Assembly (NCBI RefSeq): GCF_963664135.1
Contig: NZ_OY760905.1
Location: 434,001 to 498,000, forward strand
DNA: 64,000 nt
Direction: 5' to 3'
Origin: an uncultured Acetobacterium sp.
Lineage (GTDB): Bacteria; Bacillota; Clostridia; Eubacteriales; Eubacteriaceae
The notes beneath the pieces are model-generated. The model made no database searches. It worked only from the letters and a program-made list of their open reading frames with translations, and was not told the origin of the DNA. A program made the translations under genes and the position numbers. Position 1 is the stretch's first letter, and the number at the start of each line of letters is the position of its first letter. This document shows, piece by piece, positions 45,620 to 53,615 of this stretch.

Positions 45620-46149
45620 TTAAATAAAACGATTTCCAACAAAATACAACCCGGCAAGTAGAAACAAGTAGATCGACGCAAGTAAAAATTTAAAGTTCAG
45701 GCTTTCCTCTGCCATCAGATACGAAATTCTATTTATAATTATTGGCGAGGTAAACATCCCTAGATTTACAGAAGCAGTTACAATTGCGATGGCTGTCGAT
45801 TGTTTCTCCTTATTTACTGAGTCAGCGGCTAAAAAAATACCACTCGGCATAACACAGCCGATTCCAAAACCAATAGATATTGAAGCAAAGACATTAATCC
45901 CCCGATTAATCCATTGATGAGACTGAATAGGACGAGATTTTTTTTAGTGATCCAAATGGATAATGGGCCTGATAGAAATGCAAAAATAAGCCCAAATAAC
46001 GCCGGTAGCGTTAAGACCATTTGAATGACTGATTCTTCCACATCTGAAAAATGTTGCTTGATATCTGTTAGAATTACGGGAGCTGTCATTGAAATCATTA
46101 AAAGTGAAGCGATTGATAAGATAGCAAATTTTATTCGCTTATTTTCCAA
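45620..46149 (-). pseudogene. Remnant of an MFS transporter
   Basis: Two adjacent frames together encode pieces of one membrane transporter. The first (start 46149, 106 codons) has transmembrane helices 1-3 of a major facilitator. The second frame contributes GFGIGCVMPSGIFLAADSVNKEKQSTAIAIV, a segment typical of the late helices of the family, ending at 45620. At about 530 bases against the usual 1,200, the middle helices are missing, so an internal deletion plus a frameshift is inferred. Substrate not recognisable. Not functional as a transporter. Confidence 0.75.
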
Positions 46150-46333
46150 TGGTAACTCCTCAGTTTAAAAATAAGTCAATATGTTTTTGAACAGGTGAGA
46201 TTATTATTTCTTATCCCTACGAACATGAAATAATCGATACCCTAAAAATCATCTCGAAACAATGCTTTTCATCTCGTTTATTTTTCCGAAGACTCAGCTT
46301 ATTTTGTGTTTTTGCTCATTTTTAGTCATTTAT

Positions 46334-46389
46334 TTATTTCAACATCAAAAAAAGAAAGAAAATTCTCTCTTTTTTTGATGTTGAAATAA
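46334..46389. terminator. Perfect 21-base-pair bidirectional terminator hairpin
   Basis: Two fully complementary 21-base arms (46334-46354 and 46369-46389) around a 14-base loop, with A/T runs inside the stem, downstream of gloA. The 184 bases between it and the MFS remnant (46150-46333) hold no gene, only a short inverted repeat ATTATTTC/GAAATAAT. Confidence 0.8.
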
Positions 46390-46402
46390 TAATAACTCCG
46401 AT

Positions 46403-46792
46403 TTAATTCCGAATAATCTCAATTTTATAGCCATCTGGATCGGTAATAAAATAATAACGAGGTTTGCCATCGCCACTGAGTCCTTTTGGCTGAGTAGGCT
46501 TATAACCCTCTGCTTCGTGGGATGCCCAGGATGCCTCAAGATCATCAACAAGAACAGCTAAATGTCCGTAGGCTGTTCCCAAATCATAAGGGACTACCTG
46601 TCCATAGTTATAGGTCAATTCCAATTGATGATTGTTGGGATTGCCATCACCTAAAAATACCAAAGTAAATTCATAGGTTGGTTCATCCCGACGCCTCACT
46701 TCTTCAAAGCCTAATGCTTCTTTGTAAAATTCCAGGGATCGTTCCAGGTCCAAGACTCGAATCATTGTATGTGCCATTTTATAGTTTCCCAT
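46403..46792 (-). CDS. gloA: Glyoxalase I (lactoylglutathione lyase family)
   Basis: A 129-residue vicinal-oxygen-chelate enzyme that isomerises the hemithioacetal of methylglyoxal and a thiol. Metal ligands are visible in AHTMIRV, QLELTYNYG, YGHLAVLVDD and the C-terminal DPDGYKIEII. The length and the short C-terminal loops resemble Ni/Co-type bacterial GloA. Anaerobic clostridia often lack glutathione, so the physiological thiol is unclear. AAGGAG precedes the ATG at 46792. Confidence 0.92.
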   Translation of the reverse strand: MGNYKMAHTMIRVLDLERSLEFYKEALGFEEVRRRDEPTYEFTLVFLGDGNPNNHQLELTYNYGQVVPYDLGTAYGHLAVLVDDLEASWASHEAEGYKPTQPKGLSGDGKPRYYFITDPDGYKIEIIRN

Positions 46793-46823
46793 AAACGTCT
46801 CCTTCTATTTTTAAAATTATATT

Positions 46824-47186
46824 TTAATGGTGCTCGCCGGAGCACCCATTGGTACCTTCATAATTTCGAATTAACGGCAAGGTTTTTTTATTCATCAAAT
46901 CAAGAGCCGCCATTCCTGAAAGACCTGTTCCGAGGTAACGAGTCACACAAGCATCAGCCAGAATGTCAAAGGCCTTCTGACTCAAAAATTTTCCAGTTAT
47001 AATTCCTTCACAATTGGAATTAATGATTTTTTGAGCCAGCTTCTCAGCTGTTAAATCTCCGATTGTTTCAATTGCCACAATAGTTGACGTGGCCCGATGT
47101 ACTATCACTAAAAATTTTCCGGCATCAAATTCGGATGACACCGATGTCTCCAGCGCGTTCCCATCCATTGTCATTGCTATTTTCAT
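46824..47186 (-). CDS. NifX/NifB-type dinitrogenase iron-molybdenum cofactor family protein
   Basis: A 120-residue small protein of the Nitro_FeMo-Co family: MKIAMTMDG at the start, SEFDAGKFLVIV, NCEGIITGKFLSQKAFDILADACV, and a C-terminal CSGEHH. Such proteins bind iron-sulfur or Mo-containing clusters. Many stand-alone members have no link to nitrogen fixation, and no nif gene is nearby. GGGAG lies upstream of the ATG at 47186. An open extension to 47234 is not family-like. Confidence 0.8.
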   Translation of the reverse strand: MKIAMTMDGNALETSVSSEFDAGKFLVIVHRATSTIVAIETIGDLTAEKLAQKIINSNCEGIITGKFLSQKAFDILADACVTRYLGTGLSGMAALDLMNKKTLPLIRNYEGTNGCSGEHH

Positions 47187-47234
47187 ACTTGTCTCCCATC
47201 TTTTGATGATACTCTTTTTTATAAAAATCTTCAT

Positions 47235-47993
47235 TTAACTTAGCGGGTTGAGCATGGTTTTGTAAAAGGCGTAAGCTTTGGAAGATTTTCCGATGCAGTG
47301 GCCGAGATAATGGTCTAACAGATCATTGATCTTTATCGCTTCGGCGGCATTAACCTCACGATCCTTGAGTTGTTTTATCGGTTGTTTTAAAAAATCCCGG
47401 AGCAGCTCAAGCATGGCAGGGGTTATCTTATAAATGTACCCCTCTGTTTGTTCTTTGCACCCATTACAAACTACTCCATTGTTTTCAATACTGAAGAGGA
47501 TTAAATCATTGTCACGCTGACAAACCATGCATCTTTCAAGACCTGGGCGATAGCCTAAATAACTAACCAGTTTCATCTGAAAGGCACCGACTAAAACCAG
47601 ATCGTTTTTTGCTTTTCCTCCGGATATATAAAACAAAACATGAAGAAGCAGTTTTAAAATTTCCGGGCTTTTCTGAAAAAATTCGAAGGCATTATACATC
47701 AGATCAAGTAAATATGAAGCCAATGCCATCTTTGTCAGATCATTCCGCAAAGGATAAAATGCCTCGATTAAATTAGATTGATTGATGATGCCGAAATTCT
47801 TTCCGGGATAATAGACAAATTCACTATAAGCAAAGATTTGAGTGCTGGCTAAAAGTCCACTTTTCTGACGGCGAACCCCTCGGGCAATGCACTGTATCTT
47901 CCCGTCATCTTCGGTGAAAATGGTTAGGATTTTATCCTGTTCTTTATAGGGCTGTTCTTTGATGACCAGTCCTTTTGTTTTAATCAGAGCCAT
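47235..47993 (-). CDS. recO: DNA repair protein RecO
   Basis: RecFOR-pathway mediator that helps load RecA on SSB-coated DNA. The N-terminal OB fold (KTKGLVIKEQPYKEQDKILTIFTEDDG) is followed by a helical domain and a four-cysteine zinc finger (CMVCQ...CNGC, about 150-180). The 252 residues are typical. It is directly downstream of era, the usual Firmicutes partner. Confidence 0.95.
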   Translation of the reverse strand: MALIKTKGLVIKEQPYKEQDKILTIFTEDDGKIQCIARGVRRQKSGLLASTQIFAYSEFVYYPGKNFGIINQSNLIEAFYPLRNDLTKMALASYLLDLMYNAFEFFQKSPEILKLLLHVLFYISGGKAKNDLVLVGAFQMKLVSYLGYRPGLERCMVCQRDNDLILFSIENNGVVCNGCKEQTEGYIYKITPAMLELLRDFLKQPIKQLKDREVNAAEAIKINDLLDHYLGHCIGKSSKAYAFYKTMLNPLS

Positions 47994-48013
47994 AATTCTC
48001 CCAATTGAAGGAC

Positions 48014-48910
48014 TTATTCAAAATATCCTAAATCTTTTAGATCAAAGTTCTTATCCCGCCAATCGGATCGCACCTTCACCCATAGTTGAAGATTGATTTG
48101 AGATTTGAGGAAAAATTCAATGTCTTTTCGTGCCTGAGAACCAATTTTTGTCAGCATCGATCCACCCTTACCAATCAATATTCCCTTGTGAGTTTTACGT
48201 TCGCAGAAGATCGTCGCTTCAATATCAATGATATCTTTTCCTTTTCGGGGTTTCATGGCTGTGACTTCAACCGCGATTCCGTGAGGAACCTCATCATTTA
48301 ATAGGTTCAGAAGTTTTTCCCGGATCAGCTCCTGAACAATCCACCGTTCCGACTGATCAATAATCATATCAGCTGGGAAAAACATTGGACCCGGACTGAG
48401 CAGATCAGTAATAAGATCCAGCAATTCTTTAACCCCATCGCCCTGAACAGCGGATATGGGAATAATTGCTTTGAGGAAATCATATTTCTGATAGGCAGCA
48501 ATTGTGATTAAAACATCTTCCTTCGGAAGCATATCGATTTTATTGATGACTAAAATAACAGGGGTCTTGCTGGCCTTTAATTTTTCAAGAATATACTGAT
48601 CGCCCGGTCCAATTTTTGTTTCCGGCTCCACCAGATATAAGACCACATCGACATCGGAGACGGTGTTTTCAGCTGCTTTTTGCATATAGTCACCCAATCG
48701 ATTTTTAGGACGGTGCATTCCCGGGGTATCGATAAAAACCATTTGAGCCTGTTCATCAGTATAAATACACCGAATGGCGTTTCGCGTTGTTTGGGGTTTG
48801 GCTGAGGTAATTACCAGCTTTTCTCCCATAATATTATTTAGCAGGGTCGATTTCCCCACATTAGGGCGGCCGACGATGCTGATAAATCCCGATTTAAAGT
48901 TCTCGTTCAT
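48014..48910 (-). CDS. era: GTPase Era
   Basis: Ras-like GTPase for 16S rRNA 3'-end maturation and 30S assembly. G1 GRPNVGKS (14-21), G2 TTRNAIR, G3 DTPG, G4 NKID, and a C-terminal KH domain with GKGGSMLTKIG are all present in 298 residues. Part of the ybeY-dgkA-era-recO chain. Confidence 0.97.
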   Translation of the reverse strand: MNENFKSGFISIVGRPNVGKSTLLNNIMGEKLVITSAKPQTTRNAIRCIYTDEQAQMVFIDTPGMHRPKNRLGDYMQKAAENTVSDVDVVLYLVEPETKIGPGDQYILEKLKASKTPVILVINKIDMLPKEDVLITIAAYQKYDFLKAIIPISAVQGDGVKELLDLITDLLSPGPMFFPADMIIDQSERWIVQELIREKLLNLLNDEVPHGIAVEVTAMKPRKGKDIIDIEATIFCERKTHKGILIGKGGSMLTKIGSQARKDIEFFLKSQINLQLWVKVRSDWRDKNFDLKDLGYFE

Positions 48911-48930
48911 AATTCACGTTCTTTCTCTGG

Positions 48931-49302
48931 TTAAAAAAACCAATTGATAATTTTAGGTAAAAAGATAATCAGTCCCACACAGACAGACATAATCGCCGCA
49001 ACCATAACTGCTCCTGCGGCTGTATCTTTTGCAACTTTTGCCAGATGATGGTATTCTTCGGTATATAAATCCACCAGGGTTTCAATAGCCGTATTGATGA
49101 TTTCCAAAATAAAAACAAAGCCAATAACAATAACAAGCGCCAGCCATTCATAACTTTCAATTTTAAAAACAAATCCAGATGAAATGGCTAGAATACCAAC
49201 GCCAAAGTGGATTCGCATATTAGGCTGGGTTTTAAGTGTGTATAAAATACCTTCGATGGCAAAAGAAAAACTCTTTTTCAACTTTCTTCTGATTTTTCCC
49301 AC
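48931..49302 (-). CDS. dgkA: Diacylglycerol/undecaprenol kinase
   Basis: A 123-residue membrane enzyme with three transmembrane helices and the family core (LEIINTAIETLVDLYTEEYHHLAKVAKDTAAGAV). Firmicute members phosphorylate undecaprenol to recycle the wall carrier lipid. The start is unclear: the only nearby GTG (49300-49302) lies inside the AGGAGGTG ribosome site, so a non-canonical start a few codons on is possible. It lies between ybeY and era. Confidence 0.93.
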   Translation of the reverse strand: MGKIRRKLKKSFSFAIEGILYTLKTQPNMRIHFGVGILAISSGFVFKIESYEWLALVIVIGFVFILEIINTAIETLVDLYTEEYHHLAKVAKDTAAGAVMVAAIMSVCVGLIIFLPKIINWFF

Positions 49303-49418
49303 CTCCTGATTTTTTATTTCTGCGTATAGTGACCAGCTTGGATAATATACTCACCTATTTTATAGTTAAATTTCTAAAGAATTAAACTATAAAACAAGCT
49401 TTCAGAATTATATGATAT

Positions 49419-49886
49419 TTAATCATCGCCCATGATTTCTTTTTCGATACGACGCATCTCAGATTTATCTTCATCTTCCATATGATCATAACCCAGCAGA
49501 TGAAGAACACTATGCACCGATAGATAAGAAAGTTCCCGGGTCAGTGTGTTTCCATATTCTTCAGCTTGAACCGCTGCCTGTTGGGTACAAATTACAACGT
49601 CCCCTAATAAAAGCGGCAAAAAGGGATTTTCTTTAATAATTAATTCCTTATTATTGATGAATTCTTCATGCATCGGAAATGACAGCACATCAGTGATTGC
49701 ATTTTTTCCACGGTACTCCGCATTTAAACTTTTTATTTCCTCAGCTTTCACAAAAGAAAAGCTAACCTCGCATTCCACCTCAATTTCATGGTAGAGCAAG
49801 GTTCGTATCATGGCATCTTCAATTTCTTCTAGAATGAATTCATCTATCTCTAAATCACTACGATTATCATAAGCTACTACGAGCAT
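49419..49886 (-). CDS. ybeY: Endoribonuclease YbeY
   Basis: A 155-residue single-zinc RNase acting in 16S rRNA 3' maturation and ribosome quality control. The signature HSVLHLLGYDHMEDED supplies the H-x3-H-x5-H metal site. The RGKNAITDVLSFPM segment is also conserved. GAGAGGG precedes the ATG. In many Firmicutes phoH precedes it, but here a histidine-phosphatase gene does. Confidence 0.96.
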   Translation of the reverse strand: MLVVAYDNRSDLEIDEFILEEIEDAMIRTLLYHEIEVECEVSFSFVKAEEIKSLNAEYRGKNAITDVLSFPMHEEFINNKELIIKENPFLPLLLGDVVICTQQAAVQAEEYGNTLTRELSYLSVHSVLHLLGYDHMEDEDKSEMRRIEKEIMGDD

Positions 49887-49908
49887 ATTATTCCCTCTCT
49901 GGTTTTCG

Positions 49909-50622
49909 TCAATTTAATGTGTCTTTTTTGTTTGCTGCTTTTGCCATCGCTTCTGCTCTCGCTTCTGCTCTCATCACCGATTTATTGGCATCAACTGATG
50001 AGGCATGATCCGGGATCAACTCGTCATAAGGCGGAGTTGTCATATGGGAGAGCATGCCAAAACCATGATTATAGTCAATCATCGTGATACTTCCCAATTT
50101 AATATCAAAATGCCATTTACAGTCAATCGGCAAATTCAGAAGATTGGTGAGGATTCCGTGAATGGTACCACCATGGGCGACCATTAAAACGGTTTCATCC
50201 CCATCTAATTCGGATAAAAATTCGGCGCAAAGGTCATGGTATTGCCGCTGGCTCTGGCCATCAGGGACAGCGTAATCAATGTAGTTCTCCATCCATTGAT
50301 CCCATTCTGCCTGGGCATTTTCGATACATTCGTCCCGGGTTCTTCCTTCAAAAATACCAAAGTTGAACTCCCGCAGTCGGTGATCCACGAGGATCTCCTT
50401 CCCAATTGATTCACCAACCGACTGAGCAATTTTAAAAGCCCGGGTGGTCGGGCTGGCATAGATTTTGCTGAATGACAGTTTCTCATCCAAAGCGATCAGT
50501 TCGTCCACCAATAGTTCCTTCATTGCTTCTCCCCGTGGGGTATATTCGGATTCAGTGTGGCCATTGAGACGATGTTCCACATTTCCATAGGTTTCTACAT
50601 GTCTTACTAGTACAAGTTTCAT
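49909..50622 (-). CDS. Histidine phosphatase family protein
   Basis: A 237-residue phosphoglycerate-mutase-like phosphatase. The catalytic motif reads VRHVETYGN (RH, with V in place of the usual G). Conserved YASPTTRAFKIAQ, REFNFGIFEGR and MVAHGGTIHGIL follow. An alanine-rich C-terminal tail is specific to this protein. The substrate is unknown. Candidates in the family are alpha-ribazole phosphate and phosphoglycerates, and nothing nearby decides. AAGGAAG lies upstream of the ATG. Confidence 0.85.
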   Translation of the reverse strand: MKLVLVRHVETYGNVEHRLNGHTESEYTPRGEAMKELLVDELIALDEKLSFSKIYASPTTRAFKIAQSVGESIGKEILVDHRLREFNFGIFEGRTRDECIENAQAEWDQWMENYIDYAVPDGQSQRQYHDLCAEFLSELDGDETVLMVAHGGTIHGILTNLLNLPIDCKWHFDIKLGSITMIDYNHGFGMLSHMTTPPYDELIPDHASSVDANKSVMRAEARAEAMAKAANKKDTLN

Positions 50623-50899
50623 TTATTCTTCCTTATGTAGTTTTAAACTTTTCTTATATTATAACTCATTTCAATCAGGGAAACCAAAATATTTTTGCCA
50701 ACCCTCACCTTTTTAGTTATAATTGATTAAGAAAAAGCGAATCATAAACTAATGTAAGCTTCACTGGCCGTTTTACATGAAACATTTTCAACACTTTACG
50801 GCGTACAGTCTGCATGTTATAAAATCATTTGTGAAAACTGACAGCAAAGCAATCGTTGTTCATATTATCTATCATAATAACCTTTGAAAGGATGTCATC
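50623..50899. other. Intergenic region between divergent genes
   Basis: About 277 bases separate the phosphatase gene from the EamA transporter gene. No ORF or terminator was recognised. The segment near 50799 contains CGGCGTACAGT, an 11-base string that also occurs in the structured element at 2985-3178. The match is too short to call homology. Confidence 0.4.
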
Positions 50900-51829
50900 A
50901 TGGAAAAATCAAAAAAACAATCTCTTTTGGCTGATCTGGGTCTTGTGGCGGTGGCATTTGTTTGGGGCAGTGGTTTTGTTGCTTCGAAAAATGCCCTGGA
51001 TTCAATGACACCGATGATGCTCATGGCTGTCAGATTCACAGTAGCCTCACTCCTATCTGGATTCATCTTCCGAAAAAATTTAAAAAACATCCCTAGAGAA
51101 ACCATTAAGGCCGGCTGTATTATCGGATTTTTTCTTTTTACCGCATTTGCCGCTCAGATGATTGGACTTCAATATATGTTGGCTGGCAAACAAGCCTTTT
51201 TAACGGCTACCAACGTCATTATGGTTCCTTTCATTTATTGGGCTGTCAAAAAACATAAACCAGATCAGTACAACTTTGTGGCTGCCTTTATTATGCTGCT
51301 GGGACTGGCTCTGCTGACCATCGATTTTTCGGTTGGTTTTTCCTTTAATCCCGGTGATGTCTTAACTGTATTGTGTGCGTTTTTATATGCCTGTCACATT
51401 GTGGTAGTAGGGATTTACTCTAAAAAACATGATCCTGTTGCCCTGACCGTGATCCAACTTGGCTTTGCGGCTATCGTTTCATTAGCCTATGTTTTTGTTT
51501 CCGGCGAGTTTACCCTGTCCATCCCTGTTCCCGGTCTTTTGAATGGCTTGTATCTGGGAATATTCTGTACCTTCCTGGCCTTTTTAGGACAGACGGTGGC
51601 TCAAAAATATACTAATTCAACCCATGCAGCAATTATCCTCAGCCTTGAGGCTGTTTTTGGAAGTCTGTTATCCATTATCATCCTCGGCGATAATTTTACT
51701 TACACCATGTTCTTAGGCTGTTTGATAATCTTTATAGGGATCATTACCGCCGAAACCAAGTGGTCTTTTTTCAAGCCACTATTTCTTAAAGAAAACCCTG
51801 AAAATCCTGAAAAAATCAATGAGATTTAG
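50900..51829 (+). CDS. EamA/DMT-superfamily transporter
   Basis: A 309-residue protein with ten predicted transmembrane helices in two EamA repeats (first about 12-145, second about 155-285). Typical features are FVWGSGFVASK at the start and LSLEAVFGSLLSIIILGD in the second repeat. Family members export or import amino acids, nucleotides or metabolites; the substrate is not readable. AAAGGATG precedes the ATG. It is the first plus-strand gene of the right half. Confidence 0.88.
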   Translation: MEKSKKQSLLADLGLVAVAFVWGSGFVASKNALDSMTPMMLMAVRFTVASLLSGFIFRKNLKNIPRETIKAGCIIGFFLFTAFAAQMIGLQYMLAGKQAFLTATNVIMVPFIYWAVKKHKPDQYNFVAAFIMLLGLALLTIDFSVGFSFNPGDVLTVLCAFLYACHIVVVGIYSKKHDPVALTVIQLGFAAIVSLAYVFVSGEFTLSIPVPGLLNGLYLGIFCTFLAFLGQTVAQKYTNSTHAAIILSLEAVFGSLLSIIILGDNFTYTMFLGCLIIFIGIITAETKWSFFKPLFLKENPENPEKINEI

Positions 51830-51836
51830 CTTTTTC

Positions 51837-51866
51837 TTTACAGATTAATTCTCAATATGCTATGAT
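51837..51866 (+). promoter_or_regulatory. Promoter of the FabK-like gene
   Basis: TTTACA (51837-51842), 18-base spacer, TATGAT (51861-51866) preceded by TGC, the extended -10 motif. Confidence 0.65.
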
Positions 51867-51905
51867 AACCTCCAATCGCAAGAATAATTGCAGAGGAGGT
51901 TTTTT

Positions 51906-52976
51906 TTGAAAACTCAATTTAATATTGGAAATCTGGAATTTTCCAAACCCATTGTCCAAGGGGGAATGGGTATCGGAATTTCCCTTTCTAACCTTGCTGG
52001 AAACGTCTCTAAGTATGGTGGTCTTGGTGTGCTGTCTGGTGTAGAAATGGGCAGTGATTACCCAAACTACATAAAAAATCCAAAACTTGCCAACAGACAG
52101 GCTATGGAGGATCACTTTAAACGAGCTAAAGAAATATCCGGAAATCGTCCCATTGGGATTAATATTATGGTAGCGTTGACTCAGTATGAGCAACTTGTCA
52201 AGGACGCTGTGCAAACTGGTTTTGACATTATTTTTGCTGGTGCTGGTCTACCTTTAACACTCCCGGAACTCACCCGAAATTCCTTAACCAAAATTGCCCC
52301 GATTATTTCTTCTAAACGGGTAGCCAAGCTGATTTTAAAACACTGGTGGCGTCACTATCAAGTTGCTCCGGATGCAATTGTACTGGAGGGCCCATTGGCT
52401 GGCGGTCATTTAGGCTTTAAAAACGAAGACCTTACCCCGGAACGGCTGACTGAACAAGCATTGCCTTCACTGATTCCCGGCGTACTTGAAGAAATCAAAC
52501 CCTATGAAGATTTAGTTGGAAGGCATATTCCCTTAATTGCCGGCGGCGGTATTACCACAGCGGCTGATGTCCGGGAAACCCTGGAAGCTGGTGCTGATGC
52601 GGTACAGATCGGTTCCCGATTCGTGGCGACCGAAGAATGCGATGCTTCCCTGGCCTTTAAAGAAGCGATGGTAAATGCCAAACAATCTGATATCGAAATT
52701 ATCGTCAGTCCCGCTGGTTTACCAGGTCGGGCTATCCATAACCGCTTCTTGGAAGAAGTTAAAGCAGGGCTGCGTCATCCTAAAAGCTGTCCCATTAATT
52801 GCATTAAATCCTGTGATTACAAAACTGCACCTTATTGTATCGGCTTAGCACTGATTGCCGGAAGACAGGGTGATTTAGAAAACGGCTATGTTTTTTCAGG
52901 TGCCAATGCCTTCAAGATATCTGAAATCACAACTGTGGAGGCCTTAATGAATGAATTGACTAAAGAGCTTGATTAA
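51906..52976 (+). CDS. Nitronate monooxygenase/FabK-like flavoprotein
   Basis: A 356-residue FMN enzyme of the nitronate monooxygenase fold, paralogous to FabK (54918). FMN motifs include PIVQGGMGIGIS, the GPLAGGHLGF loop with the catalytic-type histidine, and LIAGGGITTAADV...GADAVQIGSRF. A cysteine-rich C-terminal stretch (CPINCIKSC...PYC) absent from FabK could bind a metal or cluster. The TTG start at 51906 lies six bases after GAGGAGG. It precedes the fab operon but has its own promoter. Enzyme activity (nitronate oxidation, enoyl reduction or other) is not decided by sequence. Confidence 0.85.
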   Translation: MKTQFNIGNLEFSKPIVQGGMGIGISLSNLAGNVSKYGGLGVLSGVEMGSDYPNYIKNPKLANRQAMEDHFKRAKEISGNRPIGINIMVALTQYEQLVKDAVQTGFDIIFAGAGLPLTLPELTRNSLTKIAPIISSKRVAKLILKHWWRHYQVAPDAIVLEGPLAGGHLGFKNEDLTPERLTEQALPSLIPGVLEEIKPYEDLVGRHIPLIAGGGITTAADVRETLEAGADAVQIGSRFVATEECDASLAFKEAMVNAKQSDIEIIVSPAGLPGRAIHNRFLEEVKAGLRHPKSCPINCIKSCDYKTAPYCIGLALIAGRQGDLENGYVFSGANAFKISEITTVEALMNELTKELD

Positions 52977-53054
52977 TTTTATTTTAGTCATTCATCTCGA
53001 ACGCTAATAAACCTTAATGCTCCCCTAAGAAACAGATCAATATTTGAGCTTTTC

Positions 53055-53082
53055 TTGACAAATATTTTTTTAGAGCTATAAT
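53055..53082 (+). promoter_or_regulatory. Promoter of the fab operon
   Basis: TTGACA (53055-53060), 16-base spacer, TATAAT (53077-53082): both boxes are exact consensus, upstream of the MarR-family gene. Confidence 0.88.
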
Positions 53083-53085
53083 TAG

Positions 53086-53098
53086 TTAGACAATCTAA
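53086..53098 (+). promoter_or_regulatory. Putative FabT operator
   Basis: TTAGACAATCTAA is a perfect palindrome covering the expected transcription start. It shares the TTnGA...ATCnAA pattern of FabT boxes in streptococci and lactococci. Binding by the adjacent MarR-family protein is inferred. Confidence 0.6.
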
Positions 53099-53117
53099 TG
53101 ATATTGGAGGTGACCCT

Positions 53118-53600
53118 TTGGACTCTTTTTCTTCCCAACTCAACGCAGTTTTGGTGGATACATTCAATAATATTCTAAAGTTTGAAGAGGATTTACTCAA
53201 ACAATCAACCAATATTGATTTATCAATCAACGAAATGCACCTGATTGAGCATGTGGGAAAAAACAAAAATGACGGAAGAACCATTAGCGATCTCGCCCAA
53301 AGTCTTAACATTACCCTTCCTTCTGTGACCGTTGCCATTAATAAATTGGTCAAGAAAGAGTATGTAAAGAAAGAGAAAAGCAATACCGATGGACGCGTTG
53401 TATACGTCCAGCTCACTGACAAGGGTTTGCGGATCGATAAAATTCACCAATATTTTCACGTCAAAATGGTGAAAGATATTTCAAAAGAAATGACCGATGA
53501 AGAAAAAGAAGTTTTGATTCACGGCATGGAAAAATTAAATGGTTTTTTCAGAAAAAAATTATCAAGGTTATCTGACGAAAATGAAGCGTCCAAACCTTGA
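53118..53600 (+). CDS. fabT: MarR-family regulator, FabT-like
   Basis: A 160-residue winged-helix regulator. The helix-turn-helix (GRTISDLAQSLNITLPSVTVAINKLVKKEYVKK) and the beta wing (SNTDGRVVYVQLT) are clear. Position as the first gene of a fabH-acpP-fabK operon is that of FabT, the repressor that responds to acyl-ACP in lactic acid bacteria. The start is TTG with GGAGGTGA upstream. Autoregulation through 53086-53098 is likely. The call rests on family plus context. Confidence 0.82.
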   Translation: MDSFSSQLNAVLVDTFNNILKFEEDLLKQSTNIDLSINEMHLIEHVGKNKNDGRTISDLAQSLNITLPSVTVAINKLVKKEYVKKEKSNTDGRVVYVQLTDKGLRIDKIHQYFHVKMVKDISKEMTDEEKEVLIHGMEKLNGFFRKKLSRLSDENEASKP

Positions 53601-53615
53601 TGCTTGGAGGAACAA

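Noticed and set aside
46345..46551. Minus-strand ORF of 68 codons ending in the hairpin
   Set aside because: It lies out of frame inside gloA and runs into a perfect terminator stem.
46824..47186. Part of a nitrogen-fixation cluster
   Set aside because: Only a stand-alone NifX/NifB-like domain is present; no nif structural or assembly gene is seen.
50799..50809. Second copy of the structured element at 2985-3178
   Set aside because: Only an 11-base match was found, and the surrounding sequence does not align.
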